This document shows, in pieces, positions 41,505 through 51,432 of a stretch of 64,000 bases of DNA. Position numbers and translations under genes: made by a program. The notes under the pieces were generated by a model, which saw only the letters and a program-made list of their open reading frames with translations, did no database searches and was not told where the DNA came from. This DNA comes from Indibacter alkaliphilus LW1 (GTDB lineage: Bacteria > Bacteroidota > Bacteroidia > Cytophagales > Cyclobacteriaceae), in NCBI RefSeq assembly GCF_000295935.2, contig NZ_ALWO02000023.1:248001-312000 (forward strand). Reading direction: 5' to 3'. Each line of letters starts with the position of its first letter. Position 1 is the stretch's first letter.

Positions 41505-43349
41505 TTACCAAGCTATTCCGTAATCCTCGCCATGGTTGCTGGAGCCTCCCCAAAAGCTATTATGCTTCCAATCAAACCAAATAGCATTTAAGGGGCCTGA
41601 AGTTCTTTCTAGAAAATTCATTTTGTAGCCTTTTTTGGCTAACTCTCTTCTGGTCCAAGTAGGAATCTCAGCGTTGAGGGTGATTGATCCAGGTTTAGAC
41701 TCATGAGCACCAAATGAAGACTGCATGTGATAATTGTGGATATTGGAAGCCTCTGCTGCTTCTTGAACAGTCATATCAAACTCCACAATATTGAGAAACA
41801 TCTGGAGCAAATCCTGATCTTGCGTATCACCTCCTTGCACAGCAAAAGAAAGAAATGGCTTACCATCTTTCAAAGCCATACTTGGGGTAAGTGTCACCCT
41901 TGGCCTTTTATTGGGTTCTACCAGGTTGTATGGGTTCAGGTTTTCATCCAATACAAAGCTCTGCATGCGCTGACTTAATCCCACTCCCGTGTTTCCCGCT
42001 ATGACAGCCGGAATCCACCCTCCAGAAGGAGTAATAGAAACTACCCAGCCATCTTTGTCAGCTGCTTGTATAGATGTAGTACCGGATTGAAAACTTTGTA
42101 GGAAAGGATCTTCGGGTCCTTGGACAGGTAAATCAGGATTGTTGAAGGCCAAGGCATCTTTTCTTTTTTTCAATAAATTCATGTAAGGATTTGTTTCACC
42201 TTGAAAAGGATAGGGATCACCAGGGCCTATTTCAGGATCATTCTTTTCTTTGATTAATTTGGCCCTTTCTTTCGCATATTCTTTTGATAAAAGGCCTTTC
42301 ATTGGGCTCTGGGGTTCAAAAGCCGGATCACCATAGTAAAAATCCCGGTCGGTAAATGCCAAGCTCATCGCTTGATAGAGAGTGTGGATATACCGTGAAG
42401 AATTATATCCCATGGATCGAATATCAAAATTCTCAAGAATATTCAAAGCCTGGAGTAGGGCAGGGCCCTGAGTCCATTCCTGAAGCTTATAAACTTCAAT
42501 TCCCTTGTAATCAACACTCAGTGGCTTTTCTATTTTTACTTTCCAATTTTCCAGATCTTCTTTGGTAAATAAGCCGCCTTGCTCTCGGGTACCACGAACA
42601 ATCTCCTCTGCTATATCTCCCTTGTAAAACCTGTCATAAGCTGCATAGATAGCTTCTTTTCTAGATTTACCATCTTCCAGTGCTTTTTCTTCAGTTTCTA
42701 CCAGTTTTTGAAGGGTATTGTACAAATCTTCCTGTACAAATATCTCCCCGGCATGCGGGGCTTCCCTTTCTTCTCCCAAATGAGGAAGAAAAACTTTTTT
42801 GCTATAGGGCCATTCTTTGATCAAGTCCTTCCTGTTTTCTATCATATTGGCTGTTTGAGCCTCAATGGGATAGCCCTTAGCCATTTCCATGGCAGGTTTT
42901 AGCACCTCTTTTAAACTCAAGGTACCATATTCAGCTAGCAAGGTCATCAAGCCTCCTGGAGTGCCTGGAGTGGTGGCCGCCAATGCACCAAATTCAGGTG
43001 GGTATTCCATACCTTTTTCTTTAAAAAAATCCACAGTAGCACCGCTTGGGGCATATCCTAATGCATTGATGGCAATGACTTCTTTTGTATTTGGATTATA
43101 GATCAAAGCCTGGGTTTCTCCACCCCAGCTCAAAACGTCCCACATGGTACAGACACTTGCCAACATGGCACAGGAGGCATCAATTGCGTTTCCTCCTTGA
43201 GAAAAGATCATTGCGCCTGCTGTTGCTCCAAGTGGTTTGCCTGTGATAGCCATCCAATGCTTTCCATGCAGGGGTGGTTTTTGGGTACTTTGGGAAAAAC
43301 CTGCCTGGCAGAGAATTCCCAAAAGAGTAATCAATAGGGTTTTTTTCAT
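41505..43349 (-). CDS. ggt: Gamma-glutamyltransferase family protein
   Basis: A 614-residue periplasmic N-terminal-nucleophile hydrolase that transfers or hydrolyses gamma-glutamyl groups (glutathione). Signal MKKTLLITLLGILCQAGFSQ. The autoprocessing site is GTTSIQAADKDG, putting the nucleophile at about T424; the family usually has TTHxSVVD, so H and V are replaced by S and A here. Early motif FSQGGNAIDASCAM is present, as is the C-terminal FWGGSSNHGEDYGIAW. It may act on other gamma-glutamyl or acyl compounds. It starts 3 bp after the upstream carboxypeptidase-like-domain gene. Confidence 0.9.
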   Translation of the reverse strand: MKKTLLITLLGILCQAGFSQSTQKPPLHGKHWMAITGKPLGATAGAMIFSQGGNAIDASCAMLASVCTMWDVLSWGGETQALIYNPNTKEVIAINALGYAPSGATVDFFKEKGMEYPPEFGALAATTPGTPGGLMTLLAEYGTLSLKEVLKPAMEMAKGYPIEAQTANMIENRKDLIKEWPYSKKVFLPHLGEEREAPHAGEIFVQEDLYNTLQKLVETEEKALEDGKSRKEAIYAAYDRFYKGDIAEEIVRGTREQGGLFTKEDLENWKVKIEKPLSVDYKGIEVYKLQEWTQGPALLQALNILENFDIRSMGYNSSRYIHTLYQAMSLAFTDRDFYYGDPAFEPQSPMKGLLSKEYAKERAKLIKEKNDPEIGPGDPYPFQGETNPYMNLLKKRKDALAFNNPDLPVQGPEDPFLQSFQSGTTSIQAADKDGWVVSITPSGGWIPAVIAGNTGVGLSQRMQSFVLDENLNPYNLVEPNKRPRVTLTPSMALKDGKPFLSFAVQGGDTQDQDLLQMFLNIVEFDMTVQEAAEASNIHNYHMQSSFGAHESKPGSITLNAEIPTWTRRELAKKGYKMNFLERTSGPLNAIWFDWKHNSFWGGSSNHGEDYGIAW

Positions 43350-43352
43350 AGT

Positions 43353-44429
43353 TTAATCATCTAACAATTTGGGGATTAAAGGTTCATAACCTTCAAATTT
43401 GCTGTTGTATTGGGTGAAAAGAACAAACAAACCTGAAGGAGTTTTAAAGTTTACTTCATTGTCTTTGGCGAATTCTTCCATTTCTTCTGACATATCACCG
43501 AAAATATTGAAAAACTTTCTTTTGCCTTTAGGTACTTGAATGATGTTTTTATCGCTGATATAGTAATAAGTGTTTCTTTTTTTAATTTGATCGTTCCTTT
43601 CACCGACCATCAGTGCCTCATTGTAATTTGAAGCGCGTATTGAAGCTATGGTGCGCCTCACCAGAGGCAATTGCCCTTCAACCAATACCTCAAAAAATCC
43701 TGAGATTGGAGCTCCATCTTCTTTAAAATCCATTCCATTGACGAAATAACGAGGTACTTTGGCACCTGCATCTACCCAAACAATATTTTGAACCCGTAAA
43801 CCCGGTAGCGTAGTAATCATATCTTCCTCATCAACTCTGAGTTCAAAAGAATTGGTACTGATATTATACCTGGCAAAATAACCCTCTATGACTTCATTGT
43901 CTCTGTAAAGAATGATAGACGCTTTGTTCCAGCTTGGATCCAGATAAAAATTTCCCTCTAAGCGCTTAGGCTCAGGGGGAATTCCAAATACTTGATTTCC
44001 TCCTATAAAATTGGGTCTATTAACAAACAATTCGGATATGTTTGTTGCTCTAATTGTCTTTTGAAGAGCATTTTCTTCTACATTTTGATAACCCACAGGA
44101 AACAATGTAATAACCCCTAGATTAACATCCTCTTTAAGATTTACTACAGATTGGTAAGATTGATATCCTGTTGCGTTGATGTTCAAAATGAACCTGTTTT
44201 GATAAACATTTTCAAGCAAAAAATTTCCTCCATTTGCAGAAACAGAGGCAAAGGACGTTTCCTTTAAGGTGATAACGGCACCGTTTATTCTACCTTCTGT
44301 AACCCCATCTTTCAGCTGGCCCTTGACTGTAAACCTTTCATCTCCAGCCTGTGCGAGAACCTGGGCACTCAAAATCCAGTGCAGAGAAAAAATCAAACCT
44401 ACTGTGATAATTTTCAAATTAATTTCCAT
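43353..44429 (-). CDS. Secreted protein with carboxypeptidase regulatory-like domain
   Basis: A 358-residue exported protein. Signal MEINLKIITVGLIFSLHWILSAQVLAQ. Residues about 33-110 form a CarboxypepD_reg-like beta-sandwich (RFTVKGQLKDGVTEGRINGAVITLKE, LENVYQNRFILNINATGYQSY), as at the N-terminus of TonB-dependent receptors, but no plug or barrel follows. The C-terminal part (about 120-355) has no recognised domain. It is the first gene of a two-gene unit with ggt, 3 bp apart. Confidence 0.78.
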   Translation of the reverse strand: MEINLKIITVGLIFSLHWILSAQVLAQAGDERFTVKGQLKDGVTEGRINGAVITLKETSFASVSANGGNFLLENVYQNRFILNINATGYQSYQSVVNLKEDVNLGVITLFPVGYQNVEENALQKTIRATNISELFVNRPNFIGGNQVFGIPPEPKRLEGNFYLDPSWNKASIILYRDNEVIEGYFARYNISTNSFELRVDEEDMITTLPGLRVQNIVWVDAGAKVPRYFVNGMDFKEDGAPISGFFEVLVEGQLPLVRRTIASIRASNYNEALMVGERNDQIKKRNTYYYISDKNIIQVPKGKRKFFNIFGDMSEEMEEFAKDNEVNFKTPSGLFVLFTQYNSKFEGYEPLIPKLLDD

Positions 44430-44538
44430 AAACTTCCATTATAAAATTATAAGCCTGGGAAATTAAAATTGTTATTCTAAATCCCCTTACTTTAGTCGTA
44501 ATATAAAAATTGATTTCTAAATAATTGAAAAAAAGCAT

Positions 44539-44883
44539 ATGTACTTACTTTTTCTTTACTTGATGAGTGGCTTTTATATTTTTGCCGGAGTGATGCATTT
44601 TTTCAAACCTCGAATGTATATCAAAATAATTCCACCATATTTGCCTAAGCCTGAATTATTAAATGCTTTGGCAGGTATCTTTGAAATCATTTTCGGTTTG
44701 GGATTGTTGTTCGAAACAACCAGGTCTCTGTCCGCATATGGAATAATAATTCTTTTATTGGCTGTATTTCCTGCCAATATTTATATGTATCAAAAAGGAA
44801 ACAGGGCAATTCCCAAGTGGATTTTATTAGTCAGATTGCCTTTGCAATTTGTACTTATTGCCTGGGCTTATCTTTACACTTAA
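44539..44883 (+). CDS. DoxX-like membrane protein
   Basis: A 114-residue protein with four hydrophobic helices. The DoxX pattern is visible: YLMSGFYIFAGVMHFFKP, NALAGIFEIIFGLGLL, IIILLLAVFPANIYMYQ, WILLVRLPLQFVLIAWAY. Function in this family is unsettled. It lies 11 bp upstream of the DEAD-box helicase gene, so the two are probably cotranscribed. Confidence 0.88.
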   Translation: MYLLFLYLMSGFYIFAGVMHFFKPRMYIKIIPPYLPKPELLNALAGIFEIIFGLGLLFETTRSLSAYGIIILLLAVFPANIYMYQKGNRAIPKWILLVRLPLQFVLIAWAYLYT

Positions 44884-44894
44884 TTTAAAAAATT

Positions 44895-46253
44895 TTGGAT
44901 TTTAATCAATTTAATTTTGAATCCAGTCTACAAGAGGGGCTGGATGCAATGGGTTTTGAAAAACCCACCCCTATACAAGTGCAGGCTATTCCTGCTATTC
45001 TGGAAGGAAAAGACTTAATTGCCTGTGCCCAAACCGGCACTGGAAAAACAGCTGCATTTATATTACCAATCCTTAACAAAATCGCCAAATCCGGCGAATC
45101 AGGATTGGATACCCTGATCCTGGCGCCTACAAGAGAACTTGCTATACAGATAGACCAGCAGATTCAAGGTTTCGCTTATTTTTTGGGTATCAGTTCCATC
45201 CCTGTTTATGGAGGAGGGGACGGTATAGTCTGGGAACAACAAAAAAGAGCCTTGGAATCCGGAGCTGAAATCATTGTTGCCACGCCGGGTAGGCTGATTG
45301 CATTACTGGCTGGAGGAAAAATCAAATTGGACAAACTGCAGCATCTTATTCTGGATGAGGCTGATAGGATGATGGATATGGGTTTTTCTGATGACATCAT
45401 GACTATTGTCAATTACCTTCCTAAGGAAAGACAAACGGTGATGTTCTCTGCGACCATGCCACCCAAAATCAGGCAGTTTTCAAAAAGCCTTCTTAAAAAC
45501 CCAGAGGAAATAAGCCTGGCATTAGGGAAAACAGCTGAGGGAGTAACCCAAAGTGCTTATTTGGTGTATGACACCCAAAAGGAGGAACTGGTCAAACATA
45601 TTCTCCAGCAAAAAGATTACGAGGCAGTAATCATCTTCGCAAGTACCAAAGAAAAAGTAAAAAGCCTCTATAAAGTTCTGAAAAAGCATTTTGAAGTTGA
45701 AGCATTTCACTCTGATTTAGAACAGGTTGAGAGAGAAAAGATAATGTCTAACTTTAAGAATAGAAGTCTTAAGATTCTTATTGGTACAGACATCATTTCC
45801 AGGGGAATAGATGTAGTAGGGATAGAGTTGGTCGTCAACTTTGATACGCCAAATGATCCTGAGGATTATGTACATAGGGTAGGGCGTACGGCTCGTGCCG
45901 ACAGCAAAGGAGAAGCCATCACTTTTGTCAATGACAAAGATCAATACAAATTTAAGCGCATAGAAAGTTTAATAGGATTGGATATCCAAAAACTTCCTCT
46001 ACCTGAAGGTTTTGAAAAAGGTCCTGGCTACAAAGAAGGAAAAGAAGGTAAGTTTACCAGTAAAAAGAAAGGAAACTTCAAATCCAACTCCAATAAAAAC
46101 TTTAAAAACAAACCCAAAAAATCTGATAATCCGGTTACAAAAGATTCATCCAAGGAATCAAAGCCTAACACACCCCAAGTCAAACCGAAATCCAATAAGC
46201 CATCTAAATATAGCAGTAGAAGGAATGTAGTGGATAAACCTTCGGGTGAATAA
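44895..46253 (+). CDS. DEAD-box ATP-dependent RNA helicase (RhlE/DeaD type)
   Basis: A 452-residue RNA helicase. The start must be TTG 44895 (MDFNQFNFESSLQEGLDAMGF), since the Q-motif follows at once. Motifs: Q (GFEKPTPIQVQAIP), I (AQTGTGKTAA), Ia (PTRELAIQ), II (DEAD), III (SAT), IV (IIFAST), V (GTDIISRGIDV), VI (HRVGRTAR). The C-terminal 80 residues are Lys/Asn-rich and disordered, typical of RhlE-type RNA-binding tails. It ends at a terminator. Confidence 0.95.
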   Translation: MDFNQFNFESSLQEGLDAMGFEKPTPIQVQAIPAILEGKDLIACAQTGTGKTAAFILPILNKIAKSGESGLDTLILAPTRELAIQIDQQIQGFAYFLGISSIPVYGGGDGIVWEQQKRALESGAEIIVATPGRLIALLAGGKIKLDKLQHLILDEADRMMDMGFSDDIMTIVNYLPKERQTVMFSATMPPKIRQFSKSLLKNPEEISLALGKTAEGVTQSAYLVYDTQKEELVKHILQQKDYEAVIIFASTKEKVKSLYKVLKKHFEVEAFHSDLEQVEREKIMSNFKNRSLKILIGTDIISRGIDVVGIELVVNFDTPNDPEDYVHRVGRTARADSKGEAITFVNDKDQYKFKRIESLIGLDIQKLPLPEGFEKGPGYKEGKEGKFTSKKKGNFKSNSNKNFKNKPKKSDNPVTKDSSKESKPNTPQVKPKSNKPSKYSSRRNVVDKPSGE

Positions 46254-46283
46254 GTCAATCAAATACTGCACATCAATAATTAA

Positions 46284-46327
46284 TTAAGCCTATCAATCAA
46301 TTGGCGAGATTCATAGGCTTAATTTTT
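46284..46327 (+). terminator. Intrinsic terminator of the helicase gene
   Basis: TTAAGCCTAT (46284-46293) pairs perfectly with ATAGGCTTAA (46313-46322) across a long loop, followed by five T. Confidence 0.8.
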
Positions 46328-46361
46328 AATCAACTATTACCATAAAAAGGGATTTGAATAA

Positions 46362-47597
46362 TCAGTTTCTGGGGTTAGGAAGACTCTCAAGAACCAGCTT
46401 CACCAAATCGGATTTTTTCTCATTTTTGATCCAACGGGCTACGATGACCAAATCATTTTCCTCATCTACATAGACCATATTGGTTCCAGCTCCTAAATGG
46501 AAAAATGCAGATTCAGGGGCTGCAGGAATTTCTTTTTTGTCTGTGTTCAGGAAGTAATTCATAAAACCGTAGTTGGGTTGTACTGAGGTTGGGGTTCTGG
46601 ATTTCCTTATCCAATCTTCAGAAATGATCTGCTTCCCATTCCAATTTCCTTTTCTCAAGGTCAGGTATCCAAATCTTGCTTGGTCATACGTAGAAATAAA
46701 CAGTCCTCCGCCCCAATGTGAACCTCCGCTTACTGATTGGACTATCTGTCCATCCAATACTATAAAGGAATTTTCATAACCTGTCCATCTCCATGTAGGG
46801 CTGGCACCTATAGGATCCATTACATGCTCTTTTAATACCTGTGGAAGGGGTTTTCTCCAAACATTTAAAGCAGCTAAAGCCAAGACATTTACTCTTGTAT
46901 CATTGTATTTGTAGACTGTTCCAGGCTCATTTCTTTCACGAGTAAGCCATTCAGAAGAATTTCCCTGAGGCCTATCAGCCCAATCAGGTTTGCCCCATAA
47001 TGTACCTTCCCAATCTGAAGTTTGCCTTAAGAGATGCTCCCAAGTGATTTTTCTATTGTGAGTAGTCCCAAAAAGATCAAATATATCTTCTTCTTCCAAA
47101 TGATCTGATTTGTTCATCATTGCCTTTTGCGGATCATAGGGAATAATTGGACCTAAATATTTATAGGCATAATCTTTCTCACTTTTAATCAAACCTTTAT
47201 CTACAGCGATTCCAACAGTGGTAGAAAGAATACTTTTGGCAACGCTGAAAGTAAGATCAACCCTTTCTGGGTCTCCCCATTTACCTATGACGTAGCCTTT
47301 GTATATGATAAGGCCCGCAGCTTCGCCCCGGTCTTTCATGGGGCCGACCGGAAATCCCAGCGGTTCACGACCAAAAGCACTTAGATAATGGGCTTTTTTG
47401 AGATTCTTGTCAGCATCGCTTTCTTCTTGAATAGCAAAATCTATGGCTGCTTTTAATTTTTCCTCTTTTACGCTCATTTCAATAGGACTTTTCTCTTCCC
47501 ATTCTCCAAATTCAGGAAAGTAAACATCCTGGGCTGTGGATTGCAGGCAAAGAGCTAATGAGAGAACTAGAAGGGTGATTTTCTCTATTTTCAACAT
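46362..47597 (-). CDS. Serine hydrolase, class C beta-lactamase fold
   Basis: A 411-residue exported hydrolase from ATG 47597 (MLKIEKITLLVLSLALCLQSTAQ). The SxxK nucleophile motif is FSVAKSIL, and YKYNDTRVN supplies the Tyr-x-Asn-like element. HLGAGTNMVYVDEENDLVIVARW is the late strand, where the usual K-T/S-G is replaced by an H-L-G type motif, common in esterase or peptidase members. It is more likely an esterase/peptidase than a beta-lactamase. Confidence 0.85.
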   Translation of the reverse strand: MLKIEKITLLVLSLALCLQSTAQDVYFPEFGEWEEKSPIEMSVKEEKLKAAIDFAIQEESDADKNLKKAHYLSAFGREPLGFPVGPMKDRGEAAGLIIYKGYVIGKWGDPERVDLTFSVAKSILSTTVGIAVDKGLIKSEKDYAYKYLGPIIPYDPQKAMMNKSDHLEEEDIFDLFGTTHNRKITWEHLLRQTSDWEGTLWGKPDWADRPQGNSSEWLTRERNEPGTVYKYNDTRVNVLALAALNVWRKPLPQVLKEHVMDPIGASPTWRWTGYENSFIVLDGQIVQSVSGGSHWGGGLFISTYDQARFGYLTLRKGNWNGKQIISEDWIRKSRTPTSVQPNYGFMNYFLNTDKKEIPAAPESAFFHLGAGTNMVYVDEENDLVIVARWIKNEKKSDLVKLVLESLPNPRN

Positions 47598-47758
47598 ATC
47601 TGTAATATTATAAGACTGAAAGTTAATCAATCGAGGTAGCAAACTGAACAAAATTTATAAGACTATTCCATAGATAATTTAATCGGTAGGTAAATAAGCC
47701 TTAAATTGAAAAGAAAACAATTTCGCTTTTTATTGGTCTAATCTTTATACCACTTATT

Positions 47759-49012
47759 ATGAAGAACGATTCAAACATTTACATTATCGGTGCAGGAATC
47801 TCAGGACTCATTGCTGCATATGAATTGGAAAAATCCGGTTACGCTCCCATTATTTTGGAAGCTTCTGATGGAGTAGGAGGAAGGGTAAGAACAGATGAAG
47901 TGGATGGGTTTTTATTGGACAGGGGCTTCCAGGTATTATTGACAGCCTATCCTGAAGCGCAGCGTTATCTTGACTATGATGCTCTGAAATTGAAGTATTT
48001 TGATCCAGGAGCTCTTATATTAAAGCCGGGAAATTCTTTTGCTGTGCATGATCCACTTCGCAATCCATCCAAAGCCCTAAGTATGGCATTCTCCAGTGTA
48101 GGCACCCTGAAGGATAAATTGAAAATGTATCAGCTTACCAAGACTCTTAAATCAAGGTCAGATTCAGAAATCTTCACCTCTCCCAATACCAGCACATTGT
48201 CTTTTCTGAGAGCTTTTGGTTTCTCAGAAAAAATAATTGATAACTTCTTCAAGCCATTTTTTAAAGGAATATTTCTTGAAAACAATCTGGATACATCTGC
48301 AAGAATGTTTCAGTTTGTGTTCAAGATGTTTGCACTAGGCCATGCTGCAGTTCCTGAAAATGGAATGCAGGCAATTCCAGACTATCTTAGATCTAAGTTG
48401 TTGAAAACAGAAATTCGTTTCAACCAGAACGTAAAATCCTTGAACGGAAAAAACATTGAACTTGAGTCAGGTGAAATCTTAACTTCTGATGGGCTGATTG
48501 TAGCTTGTAGACCTGATAGAATTCTACCCCAGCTATCCGGTCAGGTCAAACCCTTCAGAAAAGTTGTCAACATTTATTATTCTTTGGCGAAGTCCTTCAT
48601 AGCCCAGCCCTTGATTGCACTTTTGACAGATGATCATTTTCTGACCAATAATCTTGTCTTTATGACTGATGTCAGCAAGGCTTACTCAAAAAATGACCGT
48701 GCTCTCTTATCAGTATCCATTACCAAGCCGGTTGAAGTGAATGAAAAATTGGAGAAACTAGTTGCCATAGAGTTATCAGCAGTTACAAATATCAATGCTG
48801 AATATTTTGAGCATGTCAAAACCTATGAAATATTTGACGCTCTACCAGACGTGGAAGATATGCAGGTGACTATCCCTGCTACAAACAGCAAAGCTTACGA
48901 CAATGTATTTTTAGCAGGAGATTATATGCTCTATGGCAGTTTAAATGCTGCCATGACCTCAGGAAGAAAAGCAGCAGAGGCATTGATATTATCACAACAA
49001 CCCGTATACTGA
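47759..49012 (+). CDS. FAD-dependent amine oxidase/phytoene-desaturase-like oxidoreductase
   Basis: A 417-residue flavoprotein. The N-terminal dinucleotide-binding motif is IIGAGISGLIAAYELEKSGY, followed by VGGRVRTDEVDGFLLDRGFQV, and the C-terminal FAD end is NVFLAGDYMLYGSLNAAMTSG. The substrate cannot be read; the family includes carotenoid and protoporphyrinogen enzymes. The next gene starts 1 bp after its stop, so it leads a plus-strand set. Confidence 0.9.
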   Translation: MKNDSNIYIIGAGISGLIAAYELEKSGYAPIILEASDGVGGRVRTDEVDGFLLDRGFQVLLTAYPEAQRYLDYDALKLKYFDPGALILKPGNSFAVHDPLRNPSKALSMAFSSVGTLKDKLKMYQLTKTLKSRSDSEIFTSPNTSTLSFLRAFGFSEKIIDNFFKPFFKGIFLENNLDTSARMFQFVFKMFALGHAAVPENGMQAIPDYLRSKLLKTEIRFNQNVKSLNGKNIELESGEILTSDGLIVACRPDRILPQLSGQVKPFRKVVNIYYSLAKSFIAQPLIALLTDDHFLTNNLVFMTDVSKAYSKNDRALLSVSITKPVEVNEKLEKLVAIELSAVTNINAEYFEHVKTYEIFDALPDVEDMQVTIPATNSKAYDNVFLAGDYMLYGSLNAAMTSGRKAAEALILSQQPVY

Positions 49013-49013
49013 A

Positions 49014-50402
49014 TTGAAAAAAACGATAGCCATAGCAGGCGCAGGAGGATATGTAGGTAGATGGTTTATCCATCATTTTAAGGATAAATACAATATTATA
49101 GCTTTAAGCCGGAGGGAAGCTGTAGATAACCATGCTCCAGAGGTGGAATGGAGAAAAGTTGAGCTTTTTTCCATCACTTCCACTACAGAGGCATTGGAAG
49201 GGACTGATTATGCCATTTATCTCATTCACTCTATGAGTTCTTCTACCAGGCTCAACCAGGGCACTTTTGAAGATACAGACCTTCTATTGGCTGATAATTT
49301 TGCCAGGGCAGCTGCAAGCAATGGAATTAAACAGATACTCTACATGGGCGGCATACTGCCCAAAGAAGTGGCGCAGGAAAAAATGTCAATTCACTTGAAA
49401 AGCAGGCTGGAAGTAGAAAAGACATTGGGCTCCTACGGAGTTCCTGTCACTGCATTAAGAGCTGGAATCATAGTAGGTCCAGGAGGCTCATCATTTGATA
49501 TGATTTACAATTTGGTCAGGAAACTTCCTGCCTTAATGTGTCCTAAATGGACACTATCCAATACACAGGCTATTTCTCTCAGAGATGCACTGACAATCAT
49601 GGATTCTTGTTTGGGAAATGAAGATGTATTTGACAGAGCCTATGAAATAGGTTCTCCGGAAATTCTTACTTACAAAGAAATGTTGGAAAAAACCGCGGAG
49701 GTAATGGGAAAAAGAAGATGGATATTTTCTGTTCCCATATTTTCGGTTGGTTTGTCAAAGCTGTGGGTTAGCTTTTTTGGAGAAACTCCCTATAAATTGG
49801 TTTCTCCATTGGTTCACAGTCTGAAGCATACCTTGACAGTTGCGGATGAACTCAAATTTGATCTGGTTGAAATTGATTACCTATCTTATGAAGATGCAGT
49901 CAAAGTTGCTCTTGACCCTGATGTGGACAAGCCCAAATTGCCAAAATTCAAAAAATCAACAGTAGTAAGAAACACCGTTAGAAGTATCCAAAGATTGCCC
50001 AGCACTAGGCACCAAAGTGCCATTTGGGTAGCCAACCGGTACAAAGTGTGGCTTCCTACATTTTTTAGTTTTCTGATCAATGCCAAAGAAACCAACAGGG
50101 GAGAGGTCAGCTTCTATTTGCTCAAAAGTAAGAAACCTATGTTGCAATTGACATGGATACCGGATAGAAGCGATGTGAAAAGGCAGCTTTTTTACATTTC
50201 AGGAGGCTGGCTGGTTAAAAGGTTTGATTACGGTTGGCTTGAATTCAGGGAAGTAATGGATGGAAAGCATATCATATCAGCTATTCATGAATTTGTGCCC
50301 AGATTACCTTGGTATGTCTATATTAACACGCAAGCTAGGCTTCATTTATGGGTGATGAACAGATTTAAGAAATACCTGAAAAAATTTACCTATGAAGTAT
50401 GA
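49014..50402 (+). CDS. NAD(P)-binding SDR-type protein with DUF2867-like C-terminus
   Basis: A 462-residue protein starting at TTG 49014 (MKKTIAIAGAGGYVGRWF), 1 bp after the upstream stop. Residues 1-300 are an atypical SDR with the nucleotide loop GAGGYVGRWF, a YLIHSMSSS stretch where YbjT-type proteins read YLVHSM, and LRAGIIVGPGGSSFDM. Residues about 330-455 resemble DUF2867 (KPMLQLTWIPDRSDVKRQLFYISGGWLVKR), a combination seen in YbjT-like proteins. It probably acts in redox metabolism of a hydrophobic substrate; this is inference. Confidence 0.85.
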   Translation: MKKTIAIAGAGGYVGRWFIHHFKDKYNIIALSRREAVDNHAPEVEWRKVELFSITSTTEALEGTDYAIYLIHSMSSSTRLNQGTFEDTDLLLADNFARAAASNGIKQILYMGGILPKEVAQEKMSIHLKSRLEVEKTLGSYGVPVTALRAGIIVGPGGSSFDMIYNLVRKLPALMCPKWTLSNTQAISLRDALTIMDSCLGNEDVFDRAYEIGSPEILTYKEMLEKTAEVMGKRRWIFSVPIFSVGLSKLWVSFFGETPYKLVSPLVHSLKHTLTVADELKFDLVEIDYLSYEDAVKVALDPDVDKPKLPKFKKSTVVRNTVRSIQRLPSTRHQSAIWVANRYKVWLPTFFSFLINAKETNRGEVSFYLLKSKKPMLQLTWIPDRSDVKRQLFYISGGWLVKRFDYGWLEFREVMDGKHIISAIHEFVPRLPWYVYINTQARLHLWVMNRFKKYLKKFTYEV

Positions 50403-50470
50403 TCCCTTGAGGATATCGAAAAATATATTGATTAGTTTTATATAGACTTTAACATTATCAGCTACAGAAA

Positions 50471-51424
50471 ATGAAATACATTACATTTAAAAATGGAGAC
50501 CAGATGCCTATCGTAGGCTTAGGTACTTGGAAATCAAAGCCAGGAGAAGTCTATCAGGCAGTTTTGTGGGCTTTGGAAGCCGGATACCGGCATATTGACT
50601 GTGCTGCGATCTATGACAATGAAAAAGAGGTAGGGAGAGCCTTTGAAGAAGCTTTTAGCTCAGGCTTGGTCAAGAGGGAAGAGGTTTTTGTCACCTCAAA
50701 GCTTTGGAATAATTCTCATAGATTCGAAGATGTAATTCCCGCTCTCAAAAAAACGCTGGAAGATTTAAGGCTCGATTATTTAAACCTATATTTGGTTCAT
50801 TGGCCTATAGCCTTTAAACAAGGGGTTGGTTTTGCGAGAACAAGAGAAGAGTTTTATACCTATCAGGATGTGCCCTTGGCCCAAACCTGGGCTGGTATGG
50901 AGGAAGCAAAGGCTCAAGATCTTTGCAAGCATATCGGTATGTCAAATTTCAATATTTCAAAACTTGAAGAGATTTTTAAAACTGCCAAGGAAGAACCGGA
51001 AATGAACCAAATAGAGCTTCATCCTTATTTACCGCAGGAGAAATTAGTGAACTTCTGCCAATCCAAAGGAATGTTGGTTACCGCATATTCTCCTTTAGGT
51101 TCGGGAGATAGGGCTACTTCCATCAAAAAAGACGATGAACCCAATTTACTTGAAGCAGAAAAAATCAAAGAAATTGCTTCCAAATATCAATGTACACCTG
51201 CTCAGGTTTTAATTGCTTTTTCTATTGCCAGAAACATTGCTGTAATCCCAAAATCTGTCAATCAAGGACGTATTTCTGAAAACCTAAAAGCAGCTAAAAT
51301 TCAGCTTGATGGCTCAGACATGCAGGAACTATTGAATATGGATACGCATTACAGGTATATTGATGGTTCTTTTTTCACCAACCCTTATAGCCCATATAGC
51401 CTAGAAGATCTTTGGGAAAAATAA
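50471..51424 (+). CDS. Aldo/keto reductase
   Basis: A 317-residue NADPH-dependent carbonyl reductase of the AKR superfamily. Tetrad residues: Asp and Tyr in DCAAIYDNEKEVG, Lys in FVTSKLWNN, His in LYLVHWPIAFK. Cofactor end: IAVIPKSVNQGRISENL. Substrate unknown. It lies 68 bp after the SDR gene and 8 bp before the ATG chosen for the BrkB gene, so it is part of the same plus-strand run. Confidence 0.94.
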   Translation: MKYITFKNGDQMPIVGLGTWKSKPGEVYQAVLWALEAGYRHIDCAAIYDNEKEVGRAFEEAFSSGLVKREEVFVTSKLWNNSHRFEDVIPALKKTLEDLRLDYLNLYLVHWPIAFKQGVGFARTREEFYTYQDVPLAQTWAGMEEAKAQDLCKHIGMSNFNISKLEEIFKTAKEEPEMNQIELHPYLPQEKLVNFCQSKGMLVTAYSPLGSGDRATSIKKDDEPNLLEAEKIKEIASKYQCTPAQVLIAFSIARNIAVIPKSVNQGRISENLKAAKIQLDGSDMQELLNMDTHYRYIDGSFFTNPYSPYSLEDLWEK

Positions 51425-51432
51425 ATTTAACT

